A program made the position numbers and the translations under genes. The notes below the pieces were generated by a model. It was not told the origin of the DNA, ran no database searches, and saw only the letters and a list, made by a program, of their open reading frames with translations. Positions 1-6,436 of a DNA stretch of 10,224 nucleotides are shown here, piece by piece. How positions within the stretch are numbered: the stretch's first letter is position 1; every line of letters starts with the position of its first letter. Location of the stretch: contig JAILFF010000315.1 of NCBI GenBank assembly GCA_024697705.1, forward strand, positions 1 through 10,224, in the 5' to 3' direction. Source of the DNA: Ruminococcus sp. GTDB lineage: Bacteria; Bacillota; Clostridia; Oscillospirales; Ruminococcaceae.

Positions 1-108
1 GATATAATACGCAACAGTGAAATATTAGTCTAAATTTCAAACACGGGGATTAAAGTATATCTTTTATCTTTTATCTCTTATCTTTTATCTTCTATTAATT
101 GCTCATTT
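1..108. repeat. Heptad-arm palindromic repeat, copy 1 (left arm cut by window edge)
   Basis: This stretch matches 7845-7947 almost base for base. It shares the core with CGCAACAGTGAAATATTAG and CAAACACGGGGATTAAA, a right arm of ATCTTTT-type heptads in exact 7-bp register (five units, 59-93), and the end sequence TGCTCATTT (100-108). The copy at 7805-7947 has four heptads, so this copy carries one extra unit. The matching left arm would lie before base 1. The repeat ends 2 bases before the yfhO ribosome binding site, so transcription of that gene must begin inside the repeat or upstream of the window. I see no clear sigma-A promoter within it. Confidence 0.8.
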
Positions 109-126
109 ATAGAAAGGAAAGATAAA

Positions 127-3100
127 ATGGAAGAAAAAGAAAATGTGATAGCGGCGGCTGAAACGCCCGTCCGCATCAAGAAAAAACTCACGGAGCGCCC
201 CGCGTTCCTTTACGCGCTCTGCTTTCTGATACCCGTCGGGATAATGTACTTAGCCTACGCGCTTTTCGAGGTACACCCCTTCGGCGACGGCTCGGTGCTG
301 GTGCTCGACCTTAACGGTCAGTATGTCTACTACTACGAGGCTTACCGCGACGCCATCATGGGCGACGGAAGCCTTGTCTACGACTGGTCGCGCAACCTCT
401 CGGGAAGTATGTTCGGCATCTTCGCCTATTACCTCGCAAGCCCGTTCATGATACTCGTCTGCATCTTCCCGCGAACGGCGATGTGCGGAGCTATCGAAAC
501 TATACAGCTTTTGAAGATAGGCTGCTCGGCGGCGGCTTTCGCTTATTATGTACGAAATAACAGCCGACGGTTACCGAAAAATCTTTCGGTGATACTTTTC
601 TCGATGATGTACGCGCTGATGTCCTACATGGTGGTGCAGCTGATGGACCCCATGTGGCTCGACGGGCTTATCTATCTGCCGCTCATCTGCCACGGCGTAA
701 GACGGCTCATCAACGAAGGCAAGCTGCTGCCGTACATTATCCCGCTGGCGCTGATGTTCATGGCGCATTTCTACATCGGCTACATGATAGGCTTTTTCAC
801 CTTCTGCTGGTTTATCGCCTGCTACTTCGGCGAGGACGGCAGACTGCTCCCCAAGCGCTGCTGGTCGTCGCTCTTCAAATTCGCGGGCGGAACTATCACG
901 GCGATACTTGCGGCGGGCGTGGTGCTGCTGACCGTTTATAATTCGCTGAAACTCGGCAAGCTCGAATTCACCACGCCCGACTGGTCGATGGCGACGCAGT
1001 TCGATTACCTTACCTTCGTGACAAAGCTCTTCCCCATGAGCTACGACACCGTTTACCCCGAAGGTCTGCCGATGATCTACTGCGGCACGGCGGTAATTAT
1101 CATGCTGCCGCTCTTCTTCATGAACAGGAACATCTCCGTCAAGCGCAAGGCGACGTTCGGCATACTTGCGGCTGTTATGACGGTATTCATGTATATCCGC
1201 CCCGTGGACATAGTATGGCACGGCTTTCAGGTGCCTAACTGGCTGCCCTACCGCTACTCGTTCGCGTTCTCGTTCCTGCTGATACTGATGGCTTTTGAAG
1301 CCTTCGAGAACTTAAACGGCGTTACGGCTAAGGAGCTCGGAGCTTCCGTGTTCGGCGTGTTCGTGTTCCTTATCTGGTGCGAGCGCGAGAACTACGAGCA
1401 TTTCGAGATATTCCGCAGCGTGACGGGCGCAGACGGCAAGGCAAGAGCGGTCATCGGCGGGATATGGTTCTCAGGCATATGCGCGGCGGTGCTTTTCCTG
1501 CTGATCTATTTAAACGGCAAATACCGCGGTTTGGTCTTAAGCATAATCACCTGCTGCGCCGTCGGGCTGGAGCTGCTTGCAAACAGTATGGACACCCTGC
1601 AAAAGATCGACAAGGACGTGGCTTACAGCAAATACACCTCCTACGAGCCGTATATGTCCAACACGATAGAAGCCGTCAAGCATATCAAGGAATTTGACGG
1701 CGACCCCTTCTTCCGCATGGAGGCGACCTTCCACCGCACCGTAAACGACCCGATAGGCACGAACTACGCGGGCGTATCACATTCAAGCTCGGTAATGAAC
1801 GCCCCCGCGCTGACGGTATTAAAACAGTTAGGCTACGCCTACGGCGGTCACTACACAAAATACGAAGGCTCGACCTACATCACCGACTCGATATTCGGTA
1901 TCCGCTACCTTATGGACAAATACGAGGAGATAAAGACCGAATATACCACGGGCGATGTGGAATTCAAGGAGTCCAAGCGCTTTATGGACAGCCGCACAAA
2001 GGTCCCGTCAGACTACAAGCTAATCACTCAGAGCGACTTCGACAACGGCGATGAACGCTCTACCTACAAATTCTATATGAACCCCTACGCGGCGGGACTG
2101 GGCATAGTTGCCGACAGAAGCATCGAAACGATACAGTTAAGCGACATCGACCCCTTCGGCAATCAGAATCTGCTTTACAGCGCCCTTGACGGCTCGGGCG
2201 AAGCGACAGAATACTTCACTCCGCTGAAACCGAAGGACAGCGACCGCCTGAACATCGCCACGGGCAGAGTCAGCGACGAATACCGCACGATGAAATACGC
2301 CGCCGACGACCCCTCGAAAGAAGCCCACATCGACTATATAGTTGAAATGGACAGAGACAGCAACCTCTATATGTTCCTGCCGACCAAGTACGAGCGAAAC
2401 TGCAATATCTGGGTGCAGGACGAGGAAAGCTTCCGGAACAGCGAGGGCAGCAGCATGACCTTCGCGGGCTGTTTCTTCGTGGGCGACAACTATTCGATAC
2501 TGAATCTCGGCAGCTTTGTAAAAAATCAGGAAGTGCGCGTGCGCGTCACCATCGACAACGACGACAACGAAGCCTACTGGTGCGACACACTGTTCTGCTC
2601 CTTCGACAAGGAGGCGTTCATTCGTTCGGCTGCGAACGTCACCGCAAACACGGCGGCTATCACCGAATTCGGCAACCGCAGCGTGACATTTGAATGTACC
2701 GCCGAGGACAGCAGCAAGTGCCTTTTCACGACTATTCCCGCCGAACCGGGCTGGGTAGTCACGGTAAACGGCGAGCAGGTAACTCCCGGGAAATGCGCGG
2801 ACGCTCTGATGACGATACCGCTCAAAATAGGCAGCAACACCGTAAAAATGACCTTCGACCCGAGCTACTACCGCTTGGGCTGGGCAATGACGGCGGCAGG
2901 ACTGCTGCTCATCATAGTGATATTTATTTTCGAGTACAAAGACGGCGCTGTCATCGGCAGGATAAAGGGTTCATCGGCTAAGAAAAACGATATCCCGACC
3001 GAAGCGGCGGTAATTTCTGCGGAAACGACGGAGCCCGAGATAACGGCTGAAGACATTTCTGCCGACATTCCGGATATACCCGACGATGATGCCGAAGCCG

Positions 3101-3159
3101 AAAACGAAGACGAATCGCCGTCGGGCGAACAGCCATCGGCAAAGGAGGGTGACTCTTAA
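127..3159 (+). CDS. yfhO: YfhO-family polytopic membrane protein (putative GT-C-type glycosyltransferase)
   Basis: The 1010-residue product fits the YfhO family (PF09586). A short cytosolic N-terminus precedes a first membrane segment (about 27-47). The family's external loop follows, with D61-L62-N63-G64-Q65, a Tyr-rich YVYYYEAYRD stretch, and R89-N90 before G93. About twelve hydrophobic segments run to roughly residue 480. A large, probably extracytoplasmic domain (about 490-915) ends in a beta-rich portion with the EPGWVVTVNGE motif. A last membrane segment (about 917-935) leads to a strongly acidic, disordered-looking tail of about 70 residues. Known family members in Bacillus and Listeria are linked to lipoteichoic acid glycosylation, transferring sugar from an undecaprenyl-phosphate donor outside the cell. 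A comparable envelope-glycan role here is inference, and no glycosyltransferase making such a donor is visible nearby. The start is supported by AGAAAGGAAAG at 111-121. The stop overlaps the next gene's ATG. Confidence 0.9.
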   Translation: MEEKENVIAAAETPVRIKKKLTERPAFLYALCFLIPVGIMYLAYALFEVHPFGDGSVLVLDLNGQYVYYYEAYRDAIMGDGSLVYDWSRNLSGSMFGIFAYYLASPFMILVCIFPRTAMCGAIETIQLLKIGCSAAAFAYYVRNNSRRLPKNLSVILFSMMYALMSYMVVQLMDPMWLDGLIYLPLICHGVRRLINEGKLLPYIIPLALMFMAHFYIGYMIGFFTFCWFIACYFGEDGRLLPKRCWSSLFKFAGGTITAILAAGVVLLTVYNSLKLGKLEFTTPDWSMATQFDYLTFVTKLFPMSYDTVYPEGLPMIYCGTAVIIMLPLFFMNRNISVKRKATFGILAAVMTVFMYIRPVDIVWHGFQVPNWLPYRYSFAFSFLLILMAFEAFENLNGVTAKELGASVFGVFVFLIWCERENYEHFEIFRSVTGADGKARAVIGGIWFSGICAAVLFLLIYLNGKYRGLVLSIITCCAVGLELLANSMDTLQKIDKDVAYSKYTSYEPYMSNTIEAVKHIKEFDGDPFFRMEATFHRTVNDPIGTNYAGVSHSSSVMNAPALTVLKQLGYAYGGHYTKYEGSTYITDSIFGIRYLMDKYEEIKTEYTTGDVEFKESKRFMDSRTKVPSDYKLITQSDFDNGDERSTYKFYMNPYAAGLGIVADRSIETIQLSDIDPFGNQNLLYSALDGSGEATEYFTPLKPKDSDRLNIATGRVSDEYRTMKYAADDPSKEAHIDYIVEMDRDSNLYMFLPTKYERNCNIWVQDEESFRNSEGSSMTFAGCFFVGDNYSILNLGSFVKNQEVRVRVTIDNDDNEAYWCDTLFCSFDKEAFIRSAANVTANTAAITEFGNRSVTFECTAEDSSKCLFTTIPAEPGWVVTVNGEQVTPGKCADALMTIPLKIGSNTVKMTFDPSYYRLGWAMTAAGLLLIIVIFIFEYKDGAVIGRIKGSSAKKNDIPTEAAVISAETTEPEITAEDISADIPDIPDDDAEAENEDESPSGEQPSAKEGDS

Positions 3160-3968
3160 TGAGGGACATGAGCTTTCTGACCAAGTTAGGCGAAGAAAAC
3201 GAGAAAAGCAAATCGGGCAGCACGATAAACGGCATGACCGCCGAGGAATACGCCAATATGCTCGATCAGAAGGCGGAAACAGGCGAGGAGGAACCGTATT
3301 TCCCGCCTCAGCCCGGCTCGTCTGCCGCGGAAAGCGAGCTGCCGACAACGACCATCGAGGACATGGCGGCTCCCCCGACGGCGCCGAAGCCCTCTGCCGA
3401 CCCCGAAAAGGCGGGCGGCACTCCGAAGCGTTACAGCGCGAACTCATACGGCAACTCGGCTTTCATGAGTGCCGCTGCCGATGACCGCACATTAAAAGAG
3501 CGTCGTTTAGCGGCGCTTAAGGAGTCGAGCGAGGGCAAGATCGCGGGATTCATCGGTGCGGTACTCGGTGCGCTGCTCGGCACAGCGATATGGGCGGCGA
3601 TAGCGTGGCTTGGGTATCTGACGTGGGCGGGAGCGCCTGTCGTGTTTCTCAGCGTCTACCTTATCTATCTGATGTTTGCGCGTGACATCGGGACTTCGGG
3701 CGTGATAGTGATACTTTTGCTCGGTATCGCAGGGATATTTGTCGGGAACCGTCTGTGCTTTGCGGTGTCTGTTTTCCACGAATTTACGCCTGCGGGGGCT
3801 GTTGTCGCCGTGAAGGACAAGCTTTCGGAGGTGTGGAGCATTTTCCTCAAATTAGGTGAGCATTTAGACAAATACGGTTTGCGGAACAAGTACGGGAACA
3901 ATATGCTGATAGGGTACTTTTCGGCTGCGATAACGGCGGGAATAGTATTTATCAGGCGATTCAGATAA
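3159..3968 (+). CDS. Small multi-pass membrane protein of unknown function, coupled to yfhO
   Basis: The ATG shares one base with the yfhO stop (TAATG), and AAAGGAGGG lies at 3142-3150 inside the yfhO tail. This strongly suggests translational coupling and a shared mRNA. The 269-residue product has a soluble, Pro/Glu/Ser-rich and probably disordered N-terminal half (1-125). Hydrophobic segments lie at about 127-152 (Gly/Ala-rich GAVLGALLGTAIW), 155-174, 180-206 and 248-265, and the end is basic (RRFR). No catalytic motif is visible. Met4 is an alternative start, but it would sit too far from the ribosome binding site. I do not recognise a named family. The association with YfhO suggests an accessory membrane partner, which is inference only. 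The gene is followed by a hairpin with a T-run (4087-4149) that could end the transcript. Confidence 0.85.
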   Translation: MRDMSFLTKLGEENEKSKSGSTINGMTAEEYANMLDQKAETGEEEPYFPPQPGSSAAESELPTTTIEDMAAPPTAPKPSADPEKAGGTPKRYSANSYGNSAFMSAAADDRTLKERRLAALKESSEGKIAGFIGAVLGALLGTAIWAAIAWLGYLTWAGAPVVFLSVYLIYLMFARDIGTSGVIVILLLGIAGIFVGNRLCFAVSVFHEFTPAGAVVAVKDKLSEVWSIFLKLGEHLDKYGLRNKYGNNMLIGYFSAAITAGIVFIRRFR

Positions 3969-4086
3969 AATAAAAGATAAGCGCAAAGCTGCAAGCCACT
4001 CAAAAAAGCCTTAGGAAAAGGGTCTTCCCCCGGAGTCCGTTCGGCTAAAGTCTCATACGATCGGCAAGAATATTATCCGCACAAAA

Positions 4087-4149
4087 AAAATCGGCAATTT
4101 CCAAAAAAGTCCGCCAAAACGTGGCGAAAACAAAGAAATTGCCGATTTT
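4087..4149 (+). terminator. Candidate terminator hairpin after the yfhO pair
   Basis: A perfect 15-bp stem is formed by AAAATCGGCAATTTC (4087-4101) and GAAATTGCCGATTTT (4135-4149), followed by ATTTTT on the + strand. The 33-base interior can form a second small hairpin (CGCC/GGCG). A-runs on the left side would give T-runs on the other strand, so it could act in both directions. The long loop makes it less typical than a compact terminator. Confidence 0.55.
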
Positions 4150-4263
4150 ATTTTTGCAAATCGAAAGTACGGGCGGACGACGCAGACACGGACGCGGAAG
4201 GCGAGCCGCCGCCCGAACCGACATTATGCCTTCACTTTGCTTTTCTTTCTGCTTTGCGCTAAA

Positions 4264-4291
4264 AAAGACAGCGGTTCGCTCCGCTGTCTTT
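4264..4291 (-). terminator. Intrinsic terminator, best read as ending the aquaporin transcript
   Basis: A perfect 11-bp stem AAAGACAGCGG / CCGCTGTCTTT has a 6-base loop (TTCGCT). Read on the minus strand the stem ends in TCTTT and continues into TTT, a classic U-tract, and it lies downstream of the aquaporin stop. On the + strand it is followed by GTCTTTATT, so weaker activity for the rightward transcript is possible. Confidence 0.75.
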
Positions 4292-4299
4292 GTCTTTAT

Positions 4300-4405
4300 T
4301 AGACCTGTCCGCTAACCAGCGTGCTGGCGCACGGTGAGGAGGACAACGCAGCAGCATGGTAAAAGATTTTGTCATACGACGTGCGAGGGTTAGCGGACAG
4401 GTCTA
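4300..4405. repeat. 106-bp element with perfect 18-bp terminal inverted repeats
   Basis: TAGACCTGTCCGCTAACC (4300-4317) is the exact reverse complement of 4388-4405. The 70-base interior has a further nested match (GCGCACG near 4329, CGTGC near 4380) and a small CGTGC/GCACG hairpin. No open reading frame fits inside. The right arm touches the aquaporin stop codon (4406-4408) with no spacer. It could be a miniature transposable element or a structured 3'-UTR/terminator element. No transposase is present in the window. Confidence 0.7.
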
Positions 4406-5164
4406 TTATTTCTTGCCCTTCTTCGAGTTCTTCTGAGGCTTGTTGTCCTTTTTATTCTTTATGAGCATCGTGTTGAAAAGCGCCGCGAAAAAGCTTCCCA
4501 CGATGGGTCCGACAATGAATACCCAAAGCTGCGTAAGGCTTGCCCCGTTGGTCGCGCCTATCGCAAAGACAGCGGGTGCAAGGCTTCTCGCGGGGTTGAC
4601 GCTCGTTCCCGTGAGACCTATGCCTACAAGATGCACGAAGGTAAGCGCCAGCGCGATGAAGAAGCCCGCGTGCTCGCTTGTGCTCTCGTTCTCGCTCTGC
4701 GTTACGCAAAGTATCACCAGTACGAAAACAAACGTCAGCAGTATCTCGGTAAGCAGTGCGCCCACGAAATTCAGCGACCCGAATCCGTTCGCGCCGAAGG
4801 AGACCTCGCTCACCGTGGTCTTGACGATCTCGCCGCCCTCGACCGTGCCGAGCATTCCGCACAGCACCAGTATGAAATGGCAGAACGTTCCGAGAAACGC
4901 ACCGATGATCTGCGCGACGGTGTAGCTGAGCGCCTCCGAAAGCGTTATCCTGCCGTCAAAGAACAGTCCGAAGGATACCGCGGGATTGAGATGCGCCCCG
5001 CTGATGGGACCGATCGTGTAGGCGGCGGCGATGATCGAAAGACCGAACGCCAGCGAAGTCGCCACCACATCGGCGCCCGTCACCATTGCCGTTCCGCAGC
5101 CGAAGAATACGAGAACGAACGTCCCGAACACCTCAGCCGCGAGTTTCTGTGATTTTGAATACAT
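4406..5164 (-). CDS. aqpZ: Aquaporin of the MIP family, AqpZ-like water channel
   Basis: The 252-residue length fits the family, and six membrane segments are apparent. Both pore half-helix motifs are intact: GAHLNPAVS (N60-P61-A62) and TSVNPARS (N190-P191-A192). Aligning by eye with E. coli AqpZ, the selectivity-filter positions are F40, H178, T187 and R193. This is the narrow, water-selective set rather than the wider glycerol-channel set. The role is passive water flux across the cytoplasmic membrane. The C-terminal tail is short and very Lys-rich. The start is supported by AAAGGAGTGG at 5171-5180. Upstream lies the palindromic repeat 5186-5358 and then the ADP-ribosylglycohydrolase-like gene on the same strand. 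I see no strong separate promoter, so the gene may be read from the promoter at 6255-6284 through the repeat. Confidence 0.95.
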   Translation of the reverse strand: MYSKSQKLAAEVFGTFVLVFFGCGTAMVTGADVVATSLAFGLSIIAAAYTIGPISGAHLNPAVSFGLFFDGRITLSEALSYTVAQIIGAFLGTFCHFILVLCGMLGTVEGGEIVKTTVSEVSFGANGFGSLNFVGALLTEILLTFVFVLVILCVTQSENESTSEHAGFFIALALTFVHLVGIGLTGTSVNPARSLAPAVFAIGATNGASLTQLWVFIVGPIVGSFFAALFNTMLIKNKKDNKPQKNSKKGKK

Positions 5165-5185
5165 ATTTTACCACTCCTTTATAAT

Positions 5186-5358
5186 ATAGTTAACAGTGAA
5201 GAGCGAATAGTGAATAGTTAAGGTGCGCCTTCGGCGCGATTATGCAGAAGCTTCGCTCTGCACTAAATAATTTAGCTTTAAGCTGCAAGCCTCCGCATAA
5301 TATCGTGAGCGTAGCGAACACCATAACTATTCACTGTTCACTGTTCACTGTTAACTAT
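5186..5358. repeat. 173-bp palindromic repeat with 40-bp imperfect terminal inverted repeats
   Basis: The 40-base arms at 5186-5225 and 5319-5358 match at 36 of 40 positions after reverse complementing. The right arm holds tandem heptads of the ACAGTGA type (read on the minus strand). The interior can fold into several short hairpins: CGCC-TTCG-GGCG near 5225-5236, GCAGA/TCTGC near 5245-5262, AGCT-TTA-AGCT near 5275, and an ATTATGC/GCATAAT pairing that encloses the last two. It therefore resembles a non-autonomous MITE-like element with a branched fold. It fills the gap between the aquaporin and ADP-ribosylglycohydrolase-like genes and supplies the latter's stop codon. No coding capacity is seen. 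Confidence 0.8.
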
Positions 5359-6148
5359 TATGCATCTCCATGAACCTGTCAAGCGGATTTCTCAGCATCA
5401 CACCGAGCGCATCGTATGTCAGCTCTTTCAGTTCTTCGGGAATGTCGTAGCACTCCCCCGCAAGCGCCCCCGCTATCGCCGCGACCGTCGGTGACATCGC
5501 CCCGTAAGCCACCGCATACCGCAAAGCGCTGTCGTAATCGAACGAGCGCAGAAAAGCTTCAAACCCCGCACGCACGGCGGCTTCGGGAGTGCGCTCGAAA
5601 GCCAGCTCCTCGCTTACCTCCTGAAAATCACGGCTTATCTCAACGCTCACCACATAATCGGCAATAGCTTCCTTTTCAGCGCCGTTTTTCAAAGCGTACA
5701 CAGCCGAATTCACCGCCCTCGCACATCGCTTCGAGCTTTCCGTGTCGCAGATGTCCGAGCAGAAAAGCTCCGTCTGCGAAAGCACATCGTCGAGATTCCC
5801 GAAAGCGTAAGCACAGCCCAGCGCGAATATCGGTGAGAAATCCGCCTGCGCAAGCGAGTGCTCCCTCAGCCGACGCGCCGACCATTTCTGCATCGCGGGC
5901 GGCAGCTTGTCGGGATAATTGCGGGCGTATTTTTTCAGCATATCGGTTATCTCACGCGAACGTATCATGCGCTCTATCCTGCCCTTCGCGGGTTCGCGGC
6001 AGTAATACAGCAGATCGCACACGGAGGTCATCAGCACGGTGTTCCCCGTGAAAACAAATGTGCCCTCCGTCAGCGTGTGCTTATAGCTGTGCGTGGGGTG
6101 AAGGGCAAATCCGCCGCCCACTATGTCCCCGATTATCGCTCCGAGCAT
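5351..6148 (-). CDS. ADP-ribosylglycohydrolase-family protein, probably catalytically inactive
   Basis: The 265-residue product follows the ADP-ribosylglycohydrolase (DraG-like) layout. It opens with MLGAIIGDIVGG, has a central helix-rich region with SPIFALGCAYAFGNLDDVL, and ends with VAAIAGALAGECYDIPEEL. In active members, magnesium is held by a TDDT motif near the N-terminus and a DSDT-type motif before the AAIAGA helix. Here these read T34-G35-N36-T37 and M218-S219-P220-T221, so all four metal-binding Asp are replaced while both Thr remain. The HNHP-type central motif is also absent (DICD instead). Hydrolysis of ADP-ribose linkages is therefore unlikely, and a binding or regulatory role is possible. 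The open frame extends 43 codons upstream, but that extension crosses the promoter. Met at 6146-6148 has GGGAGG at 6162-6167, a rather long 13-base spacing. The last two residues and the stop come from the adjacent repeat. Confidence 0.85.
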   Translation of the reverse strand: MLGAIIGDIVGGGFALHPTHSYKHTLTEGTFVFTGNTVLMTSVCDLLYYCREPAKGRIERMIRSREITDMLKKYARNYPDKLPPAMQKWSARRLREHSLAQADFSPIFALGCAYAFGNLDDVLSQTELFCSDICDTESSKRCARAVNSAVYALKNGAEKEAIADYVVSVEISRDFQEVSEELAFERTPEAAVRAGFEAFLRSFDYDSALRYAVAYGAMSPTVAAIAGALAGECYDIPEELKELTYDALGVMLRNPLDRFMEMHNS

Positions 6149-6254
6149 CGACTTATCAAAACCTCCCGATGAAAAAACAGTCCGCAGCGTATCCGTGCAG
6201 CGAAAACCTTTCGTAAACAAGACTTTCTGCTTAAAAAAATCCGCCCTTACTGCT

Positions 6255-6284
6255 ATTATACAGCAAAACAGCCGCACTTGTCAA
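6255..6284 (-). promoter_or_regulatory. Near-consensus sigma-A promoter for the ADP-ribosylglycohydrolase-like gene
   Basis: On the minus strand the -35 box is TTGACA (6279-6284) and the -10 box is TATAAT (6255-6260), separated by 18 bp. Both hexamers match consensus exactly. Transcription would start near 6248, leaving a leader of about 100 bases before the ATG at 6148. Its -35 is only 38 bp from the -35 of the divergent promoter. Confidence 0.85.
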
Positions 6285-6322
6285 TAATCTACTATAAAAA
6301 GATAAAAAATTTTCAAAAACTA

Positions 6323-6351
6323 TTGCAAATAATGAATAAATGGTGTATAAT
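6323..6351 (+). promoter_or_regulatory. Sigma-A promoter for the receiver/GGDEF-like gene
   Basis: The -35 box is TTGCAA (6323-6328) and the -10 box is TATAAT (6346-6351), with the ideal 17-bp spacing. The expected start is near 6358-6360. This argues against a protein start at 6278 and for the ATG at 6437. The AT-rich spacer 6285-6322 between the two divergent -35 boxes is where a shared regulator could bind. Confidence 0.85.
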
Positions 6352-6359
6352 ATTATTAT

Positions 6360-6373
6360 GGGGAGTTGTCCCC
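6360..6373 (+). other. Small GC-rich hairpin at the 5' end of the leader
   Basis: GGGGA (6360-6364) pairs with TCCCC (6369-6373) around a GTTG loop, right at the predicted transcription start. A 5'-terminal hairpin can protect an mRNA from decay. The leader of about 78 bases shows no recognisable riboswitch. Confidence 0.4.
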
Positions 6374-6436
6374 CGACACACTATGACATACTATGCAGAT
6401 AAAGAACCGAAACGACAGAGCGGGAGGTTTACGAAA

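Larger units (their letters stand above)
3969..4405. other. Hairpin-rich intergenic region between convergent genes
   Basis: No credible gene is present in these 437 bases. The stretch holds a row of potential hairpins: a 15-bp stem at 4087-4149, a 7-bp CGGGCGG/CCGCCCG stem at 4170-4215, an 11-bp stem at 4264-4291, and an 18-bp inverted repeat at 4300-4405. Just after the yfhO-partner stop there is a short AAAAGATAA fragment resembling the heptad repeats. AGCTGCAAGCC near 3987 recurs inside the repeat at 5186-5358. Most of the region is probably terminators and repeat remnants, though a small structured RNA cannot be excluded. Confidence 0.6.

Noticed and set aside
59..93. Heptad arrays as a possible CRISPR array
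   Set aside because: The units are 7 bp, directly adjacent and have no spacers. There are no cas genes.
571..1221. Minus-strand open frame of 216 codons opposite yfhO
   Set aside because: It is an antisense shadow rich in His/Arg with no domain pattern or ribosome binding site.
4121..4315. Open frame of 64 codons on the + strand in the hairpin-rich intergenic region
   Set aside because: It has no ribosome binding site, runs through two terminator-like stems and one repeat arm, and gives a low-complexity Arg/Phe-rich product.
4406..5164. Aquaporin read as a glycerol facilitator
   Set aside because: The filter positions F40, H178, T187 and R193 match the water-channel set, and the extra loops typical of glycerol facilitators are missing.
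6149..6277. 43-codon N-terminal extension of the ADP-ribosylglycohydrolase-like gene
   Set aside because: It covers that gene's own promoter, and the family begins at MLGAIIGD, which matches the ATG at 6148.
6278..6436. Upstream 53-codon extension of the receiver/GGDEF-like gene
   Set aside because: It would begin inside the divergent promoter region and cover the -35 and -10 boxes. The ATG at 6437 has a well-spaced GGGAGG and starts directly at the receiver domain.
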